Source of the DNA: DASUBN01 sp964584665
GTDB lineage: Bacteria > Pseudomonadota > Gammaproteobacteria > Natronospirales > REEB76
Direction of reading: 5' to 3'
DNA length: 64,000 bases
Assembly (NCBI GenBank): GCA_964584665.1
Contig: CAZPAO010000006.1
Span: 1-64,000, forward strand
How positions within the stretch are numbered: the stretch's first letter is position 1; every line of letters begins with the position of its first letter. The notes below the pieces were generated by a model that ran no database searches, had not been told where the DNA came from, and worked only from the letters and a program-made list of their open reading frames with translations. This document shows, one piece after another, positions 54,613 to 63,854 of the stretch. Both the position numbers and the translations under genes were made by a program.

Positions 54613-56355
54613 ATGGACAAGCGCACCCTGACCTTCAGCCTCGCCGCCCTGCTCGTGCTCGCGGCGGCCCTGAGCCTCGCCTCCTGCAAGCTCACCAACG
54701 GCGGCGGCGCGGCCGACGACGACACCGACCCGCCGGAAGTCCAGCTGGGCGAACGCCTGTTCAAGGACACCCGCTTCGGGCACTTCTTCGCGGTGAACTC
54801 CCACGGCGCGGTGAACTCGCCGCTCAGCCAGGGCGAGGCAGTGGTGGACACCACCGTCACCACCCACGGCACCCTGCCCGGCCCCATGCGCGGCCAGGCG
54901 GTGAACTGCCTGCAGTGCCACCTGGTGGAGCAGCAGGTGGATTACGCCAAGGGCACCGGCATGCGCACCTACGCCGACTTCGCGCCCCGCTCACCCATGC
55001 CGGCCCGCAGCGAGGACATCATCCACACCAGCGGCTTCACCCCGCGCAACGCCGCGAGCATGGTGGACGACACCTTCCACGGCGACGTGGACCGCATCCT
55101 GCACTGGGACGGCGAGTTCGGGTCCATGACTGACCTCGTCACCGCCACCCTCATCGGCCGCAACTATGGCTGGCTGCCCGGCGAACATGAGCAGGCGGTG
55201 CACCAGATCGCCGACGTGGTCCGCCGCGACGACGGCACCAGCGAGCTGGCGGGCGAGTTCGGCTCCCTGCCCTACTACCTGGTCATGGCGTGCAAGGACA
55301 AGAACATCCCGGTGAAATTCCAGTTGCCCGCCCAGTACTGCATGGACGTGCAGACCGCCACAGACGCGGAAGTGGAAGCGAACGTCTCGGCGCTGATCGC
55401 CGCCTATGTGGACAGCCTCACCTTCTTCCAGGACGAGGCCGGCAACTACAACGGCTCGCCTTACGACCAGTTCCTGATCGACAACGGCCTGCCGCAGTCC
55501 CCCAGGGCCGGCGAATCCACCCATGACTATGCCGCGCGCCTGCTGGGCGCCGTGCAGGCCCTGCCCGATCCGAAGTTCGTGAGCTGCTGCAGCCAGTTCA
55601 ACGGCGGCAAGGACTTCGCCTTCCACAGCCTCCGTCCCTTCCACTTCGGCCCGCAGGAGCTGCGCGGCCTCAAGGCCTTCCTGAGCCGTCCCGCCGGCGC
55701 GGTCATCATCCCGGGCGAGGCGGCCCACGGCGGGATCGGCGACTGCGCCGCCTGCCACACGCCGCCGGCCTTCAGCGATTTCCGCATGCACAACACCGGC
55801 GTGGCCCAGGCGGAATACGACAAGGTCCACGGCCAGGGCAGCTTCGCGCTGCTGGCGGTGCCGACGCTGGCCCAGCGCGACGCGGACCCGGGTGCGTATC
55901 TCCCGGTGAGCGACGCCCATCCGGATGCGAGCGAGACCTTCCGCATGGCCGCCAGCGCGAGCGACGCCGGCAAGGCGGACTTGGGGGTCTGGAACATCTT
56001 CGCCAACCCGGACTTCCCCAAGCGCAAGGCTTCCCTGCGCAAGTTCCTCTGCGCCATCGACACGCATCAGTTCGCCGACTGCGGCGCGAGCGACGCCACG
56101 CTGCTGGACCGTGCGCTGGGCGTGTTCAAGACCCGCAGCCTGAGGGACCTCGGTGACTCCGACCCTTACATGCATGACGGGCAGTTCGACACGCTGGAGG
56201 CGGCGGTGAGGTTCTACCAGCAGTCGGGCCAGCTCGCCCGCCTGGGCAAGCTGCGCAACGGCGACCCCGCCATGCAGGGCGTGGCGCTCACGGACCAGGA
56301 CGTGCAGGATCTGGCCGCGTTCCTCGCGGCACTAGATGAAGACTACAGCAACTAG
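54613..56355 (+). CDS. Di-heme cytochrome c peroxidase (MauG family) lipoprotein, third gene of the Fur operon
   Basis: It has 580 residues from the ATG at 54613, preferred over 54598 because of the GGGA ribosome-binding site. The lipobox SLASC puts the lipid on Cys 25. Two heme sites: CLQCH (about 99-103) and CAACH (about 378-382). The C-terminal RSLRDLGDSDPYMHDGQFDTLEAAVRFYQQ is the typical bacterial cytochrome c peroxidase/MauG segment with the conserved PYMHDG distal ligand region. It is longer than standard (about 330 residues), with an extra middle part. The stop overlaps the convergent gene. Confidence 0.88.
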   Translation: MDKRTLTFSLAALLVLAAALSLASCKLTNGGGAADDDTDPPEVQLGERLFKDTRFGHFFAVNSHGAVNSPLSQGEAVVDTTVTTHGTLPGPMRGQAVNCLQCHLVEQQVDYAKGTGMRTYADFAPRSPMPARSEDIIHTSGFTPRNAASMVDDTFHGDVDRILHWDGEFGSMTDLVTATLIGRNYGWLPGEHEQAVHQIADVVRRDDGTSELAGEFGSLPYYLVMACKDKNIPVKFQLPAQYCMDVQTATDAEVEANVSALIAAYVDSLTFFQDEAGNYNGSPYDQFLIDNGLPQSPRAGESTHDYAARLLGAVQALPDPKFVSCCSQFNGGKDFAFHSLRPFHFGPQELRGLKAFLSRPAGAVIIPGEAAHGGIGDCAACHTPPAFSDFRMHNTGVAQAEYDKVHGQGSFALLAVPTLAQRDADPGAYLPVSDAHPDASETFRMAASASDAGKADLGVWNIFANPDFPKRKASLRKFLCAIDTHQFADCGASDATLLDRALGVFKTRSLRDLGDSDPYMHDGQFDTLEAAVRFYQQSGQLARLGKLRNGDPAMQGVALTDQDVQDLAAFLAALDEDYSN

Positions 56356-57308
56356 TATCTGACTTCGGTCCCGACGCGGCGCTTAAGCGCCGCGTCGTAG
56401 ACCAGCTGGGCGGCCACCGCGTCCTGCACCGCCACGCCGACCGACTTATAGAGCGTGATCGTGTCCGGGGACTCGCGCCCCGGGCGCGTCCCCGCGATGA
56501 CTTCACCGATCTCCGCCTGCACCTCAGCACCCACGAGATCGAGGGCGCCGGAAGGCGGCGGCGCGAGCGCCGCGGCACGGGACTCCACGAACACCCGCGA
56601 ACGGCGCACGGCGGCCTCATCCAGCTCCCGCCCCTTCTGGTGCAGGCCCACCGAGTTCACATGCATGCCGTCGCGAAGCCACTCGCCGCGCACCACCGGC
56701 TCCGCGGCATCGGTGGTGGCACAGACTATGTCCGCACCGGCGAAGGCTTCGGGCCCGATGGGATATGACTTCGTTTGCAAGCCCCAGCGCGCCGCGAGTT
56801 CCCGCGCCAGCGCAGCGGCCTTCTCTGGATCGCGTCCCGCCACGCGGATCTCTTTCAGCTTGCACACCCGCGGCAGCGCCTCGCCGTGGCTGCGGGCCTG
56901 CACGCCGGTGCCGACGATGAGCAGCACCGAGGCGTCTTCCCGCGCCAGCAGGCGGGTGGCGAGGGCCGAGCCCGCGGCGGTGCGTAGCGCCGTGATGGAG
57001 GCGCCATCGAGCATCGCCTTCGGCGCGCCCGTATCCGCATCGAACAGCATCACCACCGCCTGGTGGGTCGGGATGTCCCGCGCCGCGTTGCGGGGGAACA
57101 CGCTCACCAGCTTGCAGCAGAGCGTGCCGCTCGACGGGAGATGCACCGGCATCACACCGAGCAGGCCCTTGCCCTGCACCTGGGCCGCGGTGCGCACAGG
57201 CATGGAGACGAGGCCGGCGGAGAGTTCCACCATGGCTGGGCCGATCGCTCCGATGAGCGCATCCATGTCCAGGAGGGCATCCACTTGCTTGCGGTCCAGC
57301 AGCAGCAT
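56352..57308 (-). CDS. Ornithine cyclodeaminase/mu-crystallin family protein
   Basis: A 318-residue NAD(P)-dependent enzyme. LLLDRKQVDALLDMDALIGAI at the start, MLDGASITALRTAAGSALATRLLAREDA near residue 97 with the conserved RTAA segment, and the nucleotide site LLIVGTGVQARSHGEALPRV near 128. VNSVGLHQKGRELDEAAV near 217 also fits. The family includes ornithine cyclodeaminase and delta1-pyrroline-2-carboxylate or ketimine reductases; the true substrate cannot be chosen. Expressed with the metallo-hydrolase gene upstream, 4 bp away. Confidence 0.88.
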   Translation of the reverse strand: MLLLDRKQVDALLDMDALIGAIGPAMVELSAGLVSMPVRTAAQVQGKGLLGVMPVHLPSSGTLCCKLVSVFPRNAARDIPTHQAVVMLFDADTGAPKAMLDGASITALRTAAGSALATRLLAREDASVLLIVGTGVQARSHGEALPRVCKLKEIRVAGRDPEKAAALARELAARWGLQTKSYPIGPEAFAGADIVCATTDAAEPVVRGEWLRDGMHVNSVGLHQKGRELDEAAVRRSRVFVESRAAALAPPPSGALDLVGAEVQAEIGEVIAGTRPGRESPDTITLYKSVGVAVQDAVAAQLVYDAALKRRVGTEVRY

Positions 57309-57312
57309 GGGA

Positions 57313-58251
57313 TCAGTCGACAGGTACGGGACGCTTCTTGGTCCCAGCTAATTCAGATTCCGTATCTTTGATGTTCGGCAACGAGAAGTAATCGAAATAG
57401 CCCCAATCGCCATACTGCTTCTTCAAGCCCGGCAGCACCTGATCCACGAGCCCCTGACCGGTCTTGCCGGCGCTACGGGCGCCCGCCACCGCGGCGCGCA
57501 GCGCCATGATGTAGTCGCGGAAGGCCATCACGTCCGCCTTCTTCCCCGGGACACCATGGCCGGGCACGAAGGTGGCGTCCGGATGATCCTTGACGAAGTC
57601 ATCGTTGGTGGCGATCTGCTGCAGCGTGTCCGCATCGATGAGGTTGGGCAGGTCGTGGTCCCAGAAGAGGTCGCCGGTGAACACCACCTTCGCATCCGGC
57701 ACGATCACGGCCGAGTCGCCGCCGGTGTGGCCCTGCACCACCTTCACCACCAGCTTGCGGTCGCCGAGGGATAGCACCACGCCGTCCTTGTAGGTGAGCG
57801 TGGGCAGCGTCAGGGACTCCACCATCGCCTTCTCTTCAGGCTTAGGGCTTGCGCCGAAGAACTTGAGGTTCTCGGTCCTTTCCCAGGCCGCCACGTTGTG
57901 CTCCGCCATCACCACGGCTCCCGCCTGGGCGAACACGCCGTTCCCGCCCACGTGGTCCAGGTGATAGTGGGTGTCTATGACGAAGCGCACCGGCTTGTCC
58001 GTGGTCTTGCGGATGGCATCCAGCAGCGCCTGTGCCGCCGCAGTCGTCTGGAAGGCGTCGATGACGGCGACCCCATCGGACCCCACCACGAAGCCGGCAT
58101 TGCCCCCGGTACCGCTCTTCGGCACCGAGATGGCGGCCCACACACCCGGCGCGAGCTGCTGCAGCGTGAAGAGAGGCTTGGCTGCGTCAGCTGCCAGGCT
58201 GGAAGACAGCCATAGCGCCGGGAGCGCGAGGGAGAGCATCCTGAGCTTCAT
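57313..58251 (-). CDS. Exported metallo-beta-lactamase-fold hydrolase
   Basis: It has 312 residues with an N-terminal signal peptide (MLSLALPALWLSSSLA). The metal site is FVIDTHYHLDHVGGNGVF (H-x-H-x-D-H near residue 95). Others: QGHTGGDSAVIVPDAKVVFTGDLFWDH near 172 with the third histidine and bridging Asp, and FVPGHGVPG near 218. The order is that of periplasmic quinoprotein relay/SoxH-type hydrolases. Substrate unknown. It is probably in one operon with the downstream reductase-like gene. Confidence 0.87.
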   Translation of the reverse strand: MKLRMLSLALPALWLSSSLAADAAKPLFTLQQLAPGVWAAISVPKSGTGGNAGFVVGSDGVAVIDAFQTTAAAQALLDAIRKTTDKPVRFVIDTHYHLDHVGGNGVFAQAGAVVMAEHNVAAWERTENLKFFGASPKPEEKAMVESLTLPTLTYKDGVVLSLGDRKLVVKVVQGHTGGDSAVIVPDAKVVFTGDLFWDHDLPNLIDADTLQQIATNDDFVKDHPDATFVPGHGVPGKKADVMAFRDYIMALRAAVAGARSAGKTGQGLVDQVLPGLKKQYGDWGYFDYFSLPNIKDTESELAGTKKRPVPVD

Positions 58252-58380
58252 GGTGGCTCATCCTAAAGGGGTGACCGCATGGATTCTAACGCCCGGGGGA
58301 TGCGAAGATGATCCGGGGCGCAACCTTTCACCCCGGCCCCGCATCTCTAATATAGGACCTCACCCGAAGGAATACCCGAC

Positions 58381-60144
58381 ATGCGTACCCTGCTCCTCGC
58401 CGGCCTCCTATTGGCGGTAGCTTCGCCTTCCCAGGCCGCAGACGCGCCGCCCACCGACGACAAGCTCATCGGCTTGTGGGGCGCTGAGCAGGTGTTCGGT
58501 CCCGCCGCCAAGGGCACCCTTACCCTCTACGGGCGAGGCGGCGACTGGCACGCGGAGATAGCCGGCTTCCAGGCGGCGGTGCATCACACGCCCGGCAGCG
58601 TGGACTTCAGCCTGCCTGGTGGCCAGGGCAGTTTCCGCGGCGCGCTGGGTGCAGGCGGCGGTTCGATAACAGGCTTCTGGGTGCAGCCCCCGGGCGTCAC
58701 ACTCGAGCAGAGTTATGCCACGCCGGTGACCCTGAAGCGCCGCGAGAGCGGCGTGTGGCAGGGCGAAGTGAAGCCACTGGAGGATTCGGTCTCGCTCTAT
58801 CTCCTGGTGAGCCGTGCCGACGACGGCAGCCTCAAGGCCTTCATCCGCAATCCGGAGTTCAACTTCGGCATGCGGCGGCTTTATACGGTGAAGCTGGACG
58901 GCCAGCAGGTCACGCTCGACGACACCCTGCGCAAGCACGATCAGCTGCGCGGCAGTTACGACCCGGAGCAGGACCGGCTCGCCATCACGCTCCAGGGCAT
59001 CGCCAGCTTCGACTTCACGCGCCGCGACCGGGACCATGCCATAGGCTTCTATCCCGCCACGCCGGCAGGGCCGTACGTCTACCGTCAGCCCATAAGGGAA
59101 GACGACGGCTGGAAGACCGCCGACCTCGCCGGGGCGAAGCTCGATGCCGGGCCCCTGAAGGCGCTGGTGCAGCAGATCCTGGACCAGAAGACCGACGGCT
59201 TCAGCACGCCCTACATCCAGAGCCTCTTGGTGGCGCGCCACGGCAAGCTCGCGCTGGAAGAGTATTTCTACGGCTTCGACCGTGAGCAGACCCATGACAC
59301 GCGCTCTTCCGGCAAGACCCTCGCGGGCACCCTGACCGGCATCGCCCTCGACCATGGCGCGAAGTTCACGCTGGACTCCTCCGCGACCGCGCTGTATCCG
59401 CAATACACGGACCTCGCCAACCCGGACCCGCGCAAGCAGAAGATCACGGTGCGTGACCTCCTCACCATGGACTCCGGCCTCGCCTGCGACGACAACGACG
59501 ACGACTCGCCCGGCAACGAGGACACCATGCAGGGCCAGGACAAGCAGCCGGACTGGTACCGCTACATCCTCGACGTGCCGGTGCTGGATGAGCCGGGGGA
59601 CAAGAAGGCGGTGTATTGCACCGCCGCCATCAACCTCCTGGGCGGCATCGTCAGCAGCAGGAGCGGCATGCCGCTCACGGACTTCTTCCAACGCTACTAC
59701 GCCGGTCCGCTGGGCATCAGCGACTACCACATGAACCTGATGCCGACGGGGCAGGCCTATATGGGTGGCGGCATCCGTCTGCGGCCGCGGGACATGCTGA
59801 AGCTCGGCCAACTCTATCTGGATGGCGGCACCTGGAACGGCAAGCGCGTGTTGAGCAAGGGATGGGTCGCCGACGCCACCCGGCAGCATTCCTACTTCCC
59901 CGCCAGCGACTACGCGCCGGGTCACGGCTACGGCTACACCTGGCACCTCTTCCAAGTGGAGATCGCCGGCAAGAAGTACGACGAATACATGGCCCAGGGC
60001 AACGGTGGACAGCTCGTGATGGTGGTGCCGAAGCTGGATCTCGCGGTGGTCATCACCGCCGGCAACTACGGCAACTTCCCGGTGTGGCGCAAGTTCTTCG
60101 AGGAACTGATGCCCCAGTACATCATCCCGGCGGCCGGCGGCTGA
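58381..60144 (+). CDS. Exported beta-lactamase-family (class C-like) serine hydrolase
   Basis: It has 587 residues, with a signal peptide (MRTLLLAGLLLAVASPSQA). An extra N-terminal beta-rich domain of about 240 residues comes first. The serine hydrolase domain has the SxxK nucleophile in DTRSSGKTLAGTLTGIALDHG near residue 310 and KAVYCTAAINLLGG near 420 in the position of the YxN/YxS motif. Members include esterases, peptidases and beta-lactamase-like enzymes of low specificity. Resistance activity cannot be deduced. Confidence 0.85.
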   Translation: MRTLLLAGLLLAVASPSQAADAPPTDDKLIGLWGAEQVFGPAAKGTLTLYGRGGDWHAEIAGFQAAVHHTPGSVDFSLPGGQGSFRGALGAGGGSITGFWVQPPGVTLEQSYATPVTLKRRESGVWQGEVKPLEDSVSLYLLVSRADDGSLKAFIRNPEFNFGMRRLYTVKLDGQQVTLDDTLRKHDQLRGSYDPEQDRLAITLQGIASFDFTRRDRDHAIGFYPATPAGPYVYRQPIREDDGWKTADLAGAKLDAGPLKALVQQILDQKTDGFSTPYIQSLLVARHGKLALEEYFYGFDREQTHDTRSSGKTLAGTLTGIALDHGAKFTLDSSATALYPQYTDLANPDPRKQKITVRDLLTMDSGLACDDNDDDSPGNEDTMQGQDKQPDWYRYILDVPVLDEPGDKKAVYCTAAINLLGGIVSSRSGMPLTDFFQRYYAGPLGISDYHMNLMPTGQAYMGGGIRLRPRDMLKLGQLYLDGGTWNGKRVLSKGWVADATRQHSYFPASDYAPGHGYGYTWHLFQVEIAGKKYDEYMAQGNGGQLVMVVPKLDLAVVITAGNYGNFPVWRKFFEELMPQYIIPAAGG

Positions 60145-60146
60145 AA

Positions 60147-60173
60147 AATAAGGGCGCCGCGACTGCGGCGCCC
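60147..60173 (-). terminator. Terminator of the degenerate GGDEF gene
   Basis: GGGCGCCGC and GCGGCGCCC pair around AGTC on the minus strand, followed by TTATTTTT. On the plus strand there is no T-run, so it chiefly serves the minus strand. Confidence 0.75.
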
Positions 60174-60208
60174 CTGCCCAGCCCCCCGGCCGGGCCGAAA
60201 CATCCGGC

Positions 60209-61411
60209 TCAGTGCACCGGGCTGTCGTATTCCTTGTGGTGCAGCAGGCGCAGGTCGTGCAGGCCAGTGGCGGCCTTGACGGGTTCGCCCTTGGGTTTCG
60301 CCCGGTTCGCCGCCTGCAACTCCTCCATGTTGTGCAGACGCGCCTTCTCGAGGGAAGCGCCCACCATCTCCATGAGTTCGTCCAGGCTCTCGCCGGGGTA
60401 GTACTCCACGATGCCGATCGTGAGCGCCACGTTGAGCAGGCCTGCCATGGTGCGGATGGACTCAAGCTCCACCACCTTGTGCAGTTGCTTGGCGCAGGCC
60501 AGGGCGCCCTTGACGTTGGCCCGCGGCAGGATCATGCCATAGAGCCCATCCCCCACCCGGCCCAGCGGATGATGTGCGCCGTCGCCTTCCTCTTCCAGGC
60601 CCATCTTGGCGATGACCCCGGTGACGCGCTCCACCACTTCACGCAGCAACTGCTTGACCGCCATCTCGCCGTAGCGTTCGCCGATCACGGCGAAATGGTC
60701 TATCTCGATTAGGCCGATGGAGAAGGTGCTGCCGGAACGGTCCGCCCGCTCCTTGCAGCGGCGCAGTTCCTCGCGGAAGAAGGGGTACTTCAAGGCGATG
60801 GTATCCATGTCCTGGATGGTGATGGCATGGATACGCGTCTTCGCCTCCTCCAGTTCCTCCGCCTGCCGTAGGTTCGCCTCATGCAGCTCGGCCTTCTCGT
60901 TATGCAAGTGCGCATATTCATACGCCCTCGAATACATGAAGCCGCTCAAGGCCAGCGACACCAGGATCGCGTAGAGCGCATCCGCGTGCCGTGCCGCACC
61001 CGGGTCCAGCATCACGCCGGTATAGGCGTTCAGGAAGATGCCCAGGTATAGCGCCGTCAACACCAGCACCTGGCGCGGGCTGAGACTGGTCATGCCGATG
61101 GCGACCCACAGCAGCGACATCTGCATGATCTGCGGATGGCTCACGGGGGCCAGCAGCGCGTAGAGGCCCGCGCATACGGCGAGACCCAGCAGGGCCTGGA
61201 TGAACTTCGCGCCCGGATCGCCGACCCGCGCATCGAAGGCGGTCAAACGCATCAATGCCACCAGCACCGAGGCCAGGCCCGCTGCCAATGCGAGACGCGC
61301 AGCCACATCCAGACCCAGGGGCGGATGGAAGATGGGCAATATCGCGGGCACCAGACACACCGCATAGGCGCCCAGACCGCAGAAATAGGCTTTCCAAGAT
61401 TTCGTATGCAT
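60209..61411 (-). CDS. Membrane protein with degenerate GGDEF domain
   Basis: It has 400 residues. Six hydrophobic segments (about 8-165; AYFCGLGAYAVCLVPAILPIF through DALYAILVSLALSGFMYSRAY) form the membrane sensor part. A coiled coil follows (about 168-195; HNEKAELHEANLRQAEELEEAKTR), then a GGDEF-like domain with IGLIEIDHFAVIGERYGEMAVKQLLREVVERV and RVGDGLYGMIL. The catalytic GG(D/E)EF is replaced by VGDGL, so cyclic di-GMP synthesis is improbable. It may bind nucleotides or act as a signalling scaffold. The leader CAGGGAGTGAGTCATG is shared with the two lipoprotein genes at 61781 and 63855. Confidence 0.83.
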   Translation of the reverse strand: MHTKSWKAYFCGLGAYAVCLVPAILPIFHPPLGLDVAARLALAAGLASVLVALMRLTAFDARVGDPGAKFIQALLGLAVCAGLYALLAPVSHPQIMQMSLLWVAIGMTSLSPRQVLVLTALYLGIFLNAYTGVMLDPGAARHADALYAILVSLALSGFMYSRAYEYAHLHNEKAELHEANLRQAEELEEAKTRIHAITIQDMDTIALKYPFFREELRRCKERADRSGSTFSIGLIEIDHFAVIGERYGEMAVKQLLREVVERVTGVIAKMGLEEEGDGAHHPLGRVGDGLYGMILPRANVKGALACAKQLHKVVELESIRTMAGLLNVALTIGIVEYYPGESLDELMEMVGASLEKARLHNMEELQAANRAKPKGEPVKAATGLHDLRLLHHKEYDSPVH

Positions 61412-61488
61412 GACTCACTCCCTGTTGTTATCAAGAGTGCAGCCCTTCCTGATCGTGACGAGCCGCGGTCATGTGCGTGAGCGCGGGG

Positions 61489-61512
61489 CTGCTGTCGTCG
61501 GATGACAGCAGA
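61489..61512. promoter_or_regulatory. Inverted repeat between divergent genes
   Basis: CTGCTGTC and GACAGCAG face each other around GTCGGAT in the 369-bp gap between the GGDEF-like gene and the Ig-like lipoprotein gene. Possible operator; no regulator identified. Confidence 0.35.
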
Positions 61513-61650
61513 CCACAGCACACGAAGCATCGCATCAGCACCACCCCTGCTTGCCCACGCTCCACTCTCTGAAAGTCACCTAAGGGATTCACTGAGCCGC
61601 GCCGCCATTGGTCTGGCGGGCAGCGTCATGCAGGCACGCACTCCTGCCAG

Positions 61651-61664
61651 TTGACCTGGATCAA
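61651..61664. promoter_or_regulatory. FNR/ANR-type box
   Basis: TTGACCTGGATCAA matches the FNR-family consensus TTGAT-N4-ATCAA in nine of ten positions. It lies 117 bp upstream of the Ig-like lipoprotein start and suggests control by oxygen or nitric-oxide responsive regulators. Confidence 0.65.
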
Positions 61665-61780
61665 GACCGGGCATGCCGTCCCCGCGTAGCTTGGCGCCAC
61701 GGATGCGAAGGCAGGGCAGCACCGGGCCAAAGATGGCCAACAGGGATAGACAACAAAGATCAACATCAGGGAGTGAGATC

Positions 61781-63511
61781 ATGAAAACGGGTACTTTCCG
61801 GCTTGCAGCCTTGCTGCTCAGCCTCTCCATCCAGGCCTGCGGCGCCGGCGGCGGCACCTCAAGCACTCCGGTACCGGCACCGGCGGCGAAGACCGCCCAG
61901 GTGCAGCGTACGGAACCGGCCAATCTCAGGACCGGCGTGCCCTTCGGCACCTCCCTGGCGGTGACGATGGACGAGGATGTGGATTCGACCACGGTCAATA
62001 CCGGAAGCTTCCGCCTGATGGCGGACCGCGGGTCCCCGGTGACGGGCACCGTGAACACCTCCGGCCACACCGCCCTCTTCAGGCCCACCACCCAGCTCCA
62101 GCCGGACACGGTCTATACGGCCACCATGAGCCGCGACATCAAGCTGAAGAACGGGGACAGCCTCACCAACGACTACAGCTGGACCTTCGTCACCGGTACC
62201 GTGCCGGACGTGACGCCTCCCCAGGTCACCCTCACCGCCTTCGCCATCGCCAAGACCAATGGGGTCTACGGCGGCCTGGTGGTGGCGTTCTTCAGTGAGT
62301 TCATGGACCCGGCTACCATCAATACCGACACCTTCCAGGTCACGGATCCGGATGGAAATCCGGTGCCGGGCACCACGGCCTATATCGGCCTGAACGCCAT
62401 CTTCTACCCCCTCGTGGCCCTCCAGCCCAATGCCACCTACACCGCCACCATCACCACCGGCGTGCAGGATCTCTCAGGCAACGCCATGACCGAGCCGAAC
62501 AGCTGGACCTTCGATACGCCGAATGCGGCCACCCTGCTCGGCACCATCAGCACCGTGAAGTCCACCTCACCGGCCGCCAACGCAGTGGAGGTACCCCTGG
62601 GTGCCGAGATCAGCGCTGCTTTCAGCCAGACCATGGACTCCTTCACCCTCACCACCGATACCGTCACGCTGCAGGCCCCCGGCGGCGTGAAAGTGCCCGG
62701 CACCGTGAGCTACGACGGCATCAACGTGGTGTTCATGCCCGCAGCACCGCTGCAGCCCAACACCAGCTACATGGCCACCATCACCAGCGACGCCAAGAGC
62801 TTGGCCGGCGTGCCTCTGGATTCGGACTACGTGTGGATGTTCATGACGGGCTCGGATGCGGGACCGGTGGCTCCCAAGGTCGTGTTCAACGCCCCTGCGG
62901 ACGGCGCCGCTGGCATCGATACCGACGACAGCCTCGTCATAGACTTCAGCGAGGCCATGGACGCCCACAGTCTCGCCGCGTCCAACATCACCGTCACCAG
63001 TTCCCAAGGCCAGGACGTCCCCGGCAGCGTGACCTACAACGACACCAGCGCGGTGTTCACGCCCAGCGCCGCCCTGCGGCCTCGCATGACCTATACGGTG
63101 AAGGTGAGCGGTGCCGTGCTCTCCACCGGCGGCATCGCCATGGGCGACGACTTCAGCTGGAGCTTCGCCACCGGCAACTTCGTCACCGGGGCTGCGCCGG
63201 TGGTGGTCTTCTCGGATCCCGCGCCTTATGCCCACAGCGTGTCCCGTTCCAACCCCATCAGCATCGCCTTCAGTGCCGTGCTGGACCCCACGAGCGTGAA
63301 CACGACCACCGTCCAGGTCGTGGATGCGGACGGTACCCCGGTGGCGGGCAGCGTCAGCTATCTCGGCGACGTGGTGCAGTTCACGCCTCTGAGCCTGCTC
63401 GACCCCAATACCTACTACACCGTGACCCTCAGCACGGGCATCAAGGGCTTGGCGGGAGACGCCTTCCAGGCGGACTACTCCTGGAGCTTCATCACCCAGC
63501 AGATCATGTGA
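61781..63511 (+). CDS. Lipoprotein with five bacterial Ig-like (Big_5/SbsA) domains
   Basis: It has 576 residues from the ATG at 61781, with the lipobox LLSLSIQAC (Cys near 20). Five repeats of about 100 residues follow, each with the pattern P-x-N/D-G-A-x-x-V, a central F-S-E-x-M-D/L-D-P-x-T-I/V-N segment, then L-x-P-N-T-x-Y-T-A/V-T-I, and D/S-Y-S-W-T/S-F-x-T-G. This is the SbsA-type Ig-like domain found in adhesins and surface proteins. It is tethered to the outer membrane and probably binds matrix or surfaces. FNR-type box upstream. Confidence 0.87.
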   Translation: MKTGTFRLAALLLSLSIQACGAGGGTSSTPVPAPAAKTAQVQRTEPANLRTGVPFGTSLAVTMDEDVDSTTVNTGSFRLMADRGSPVTGTVNTSGHTALFRPTTQLQPDTVYTATMSRDIKLKNGDSLTNDYSWTFVTGTVPDVTPPQVTLTAFAIAKTNGVYGGLVVAFFSEFMDPATINTDTFQVTDPDGNPVPGTTAYIGLNAIFYPLVALQPNATYTATITTGVQDLSGNAMTEPNSWTFDTPNAATLLGTISTVKSTSPAANAVEVPLGAEISAAFSQTMDSFTLTTDTVTLQAPGGVKVPGTVSYDGINVVFMPAAPLQPNTSYMATITSDAKSLAGVPLDSDYVWMFMTGSDAGPVAPKVVFNAPADGAAGIDTDDSLVIDFSEAMDAHSLAASNITVTSSQGQDVPGSVTYNDTSAVFTPSAALRPRMTYTVKVSGAVLSTGGIAMGDDFSWSFATGNFVTGAAPVVVFSDPAPYAHSVSRSNPISIAFSAVLDPTSVNTTTVQVVDADGTPVAGSVSYLGDVVQFTPLSLLDPNTYYTVTLSTGIKGLAGDAFQADYSWSFITQQIM

Positions 63512-63854
63512 GGCAGCCTTGGAGGCTGCGCCAGGGCGCGCAGCCTCCTCTCCCAAGTGTCGGTTTGAACAGCGAAATTTCGCTGCCGAACGGATTATTT
63601 GTAGGCTTTCCTCACCTTCTCCTGAGGCCCCTCTAGGGGTTTCCCCGAGGAGCTTGTAGTCCTGGCTTTACATAGCCTCTTCAAACCCCTCCCCCAGGCC
63701 TGTTCCTGTCGCATCCATATCAGATATCCCCCGAGAGCCATACGCGCCCAAGCCTGGGTCCGATTCAGCGTTAATCCGATGTGTCTGAGACGCAGCGGCT
63801 GTTGAAATACGTCCCATACACAATGCGCTTGGATGCGCGACAGGGAGTGGAGTC
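63512..63854. other. Non-coding gap
   Basis: No credible gene is seen. CAGCGAAATTTCGCTG (63568-63583) is a perfect palindrome and might end the preceding transcript. The rest is unique-looking leader for the lipoprotein gene at 63855. Confidence 0.6.

Noticed and set aside
58408..60465. A 685-codon minus-strand open frame opposite the serine hydrolase gene
   Set aside because: Antisense shadow of the beta-lactamase-family gene running into the degenerate GGDEF gene; low-complexity composition and no recognised domain.
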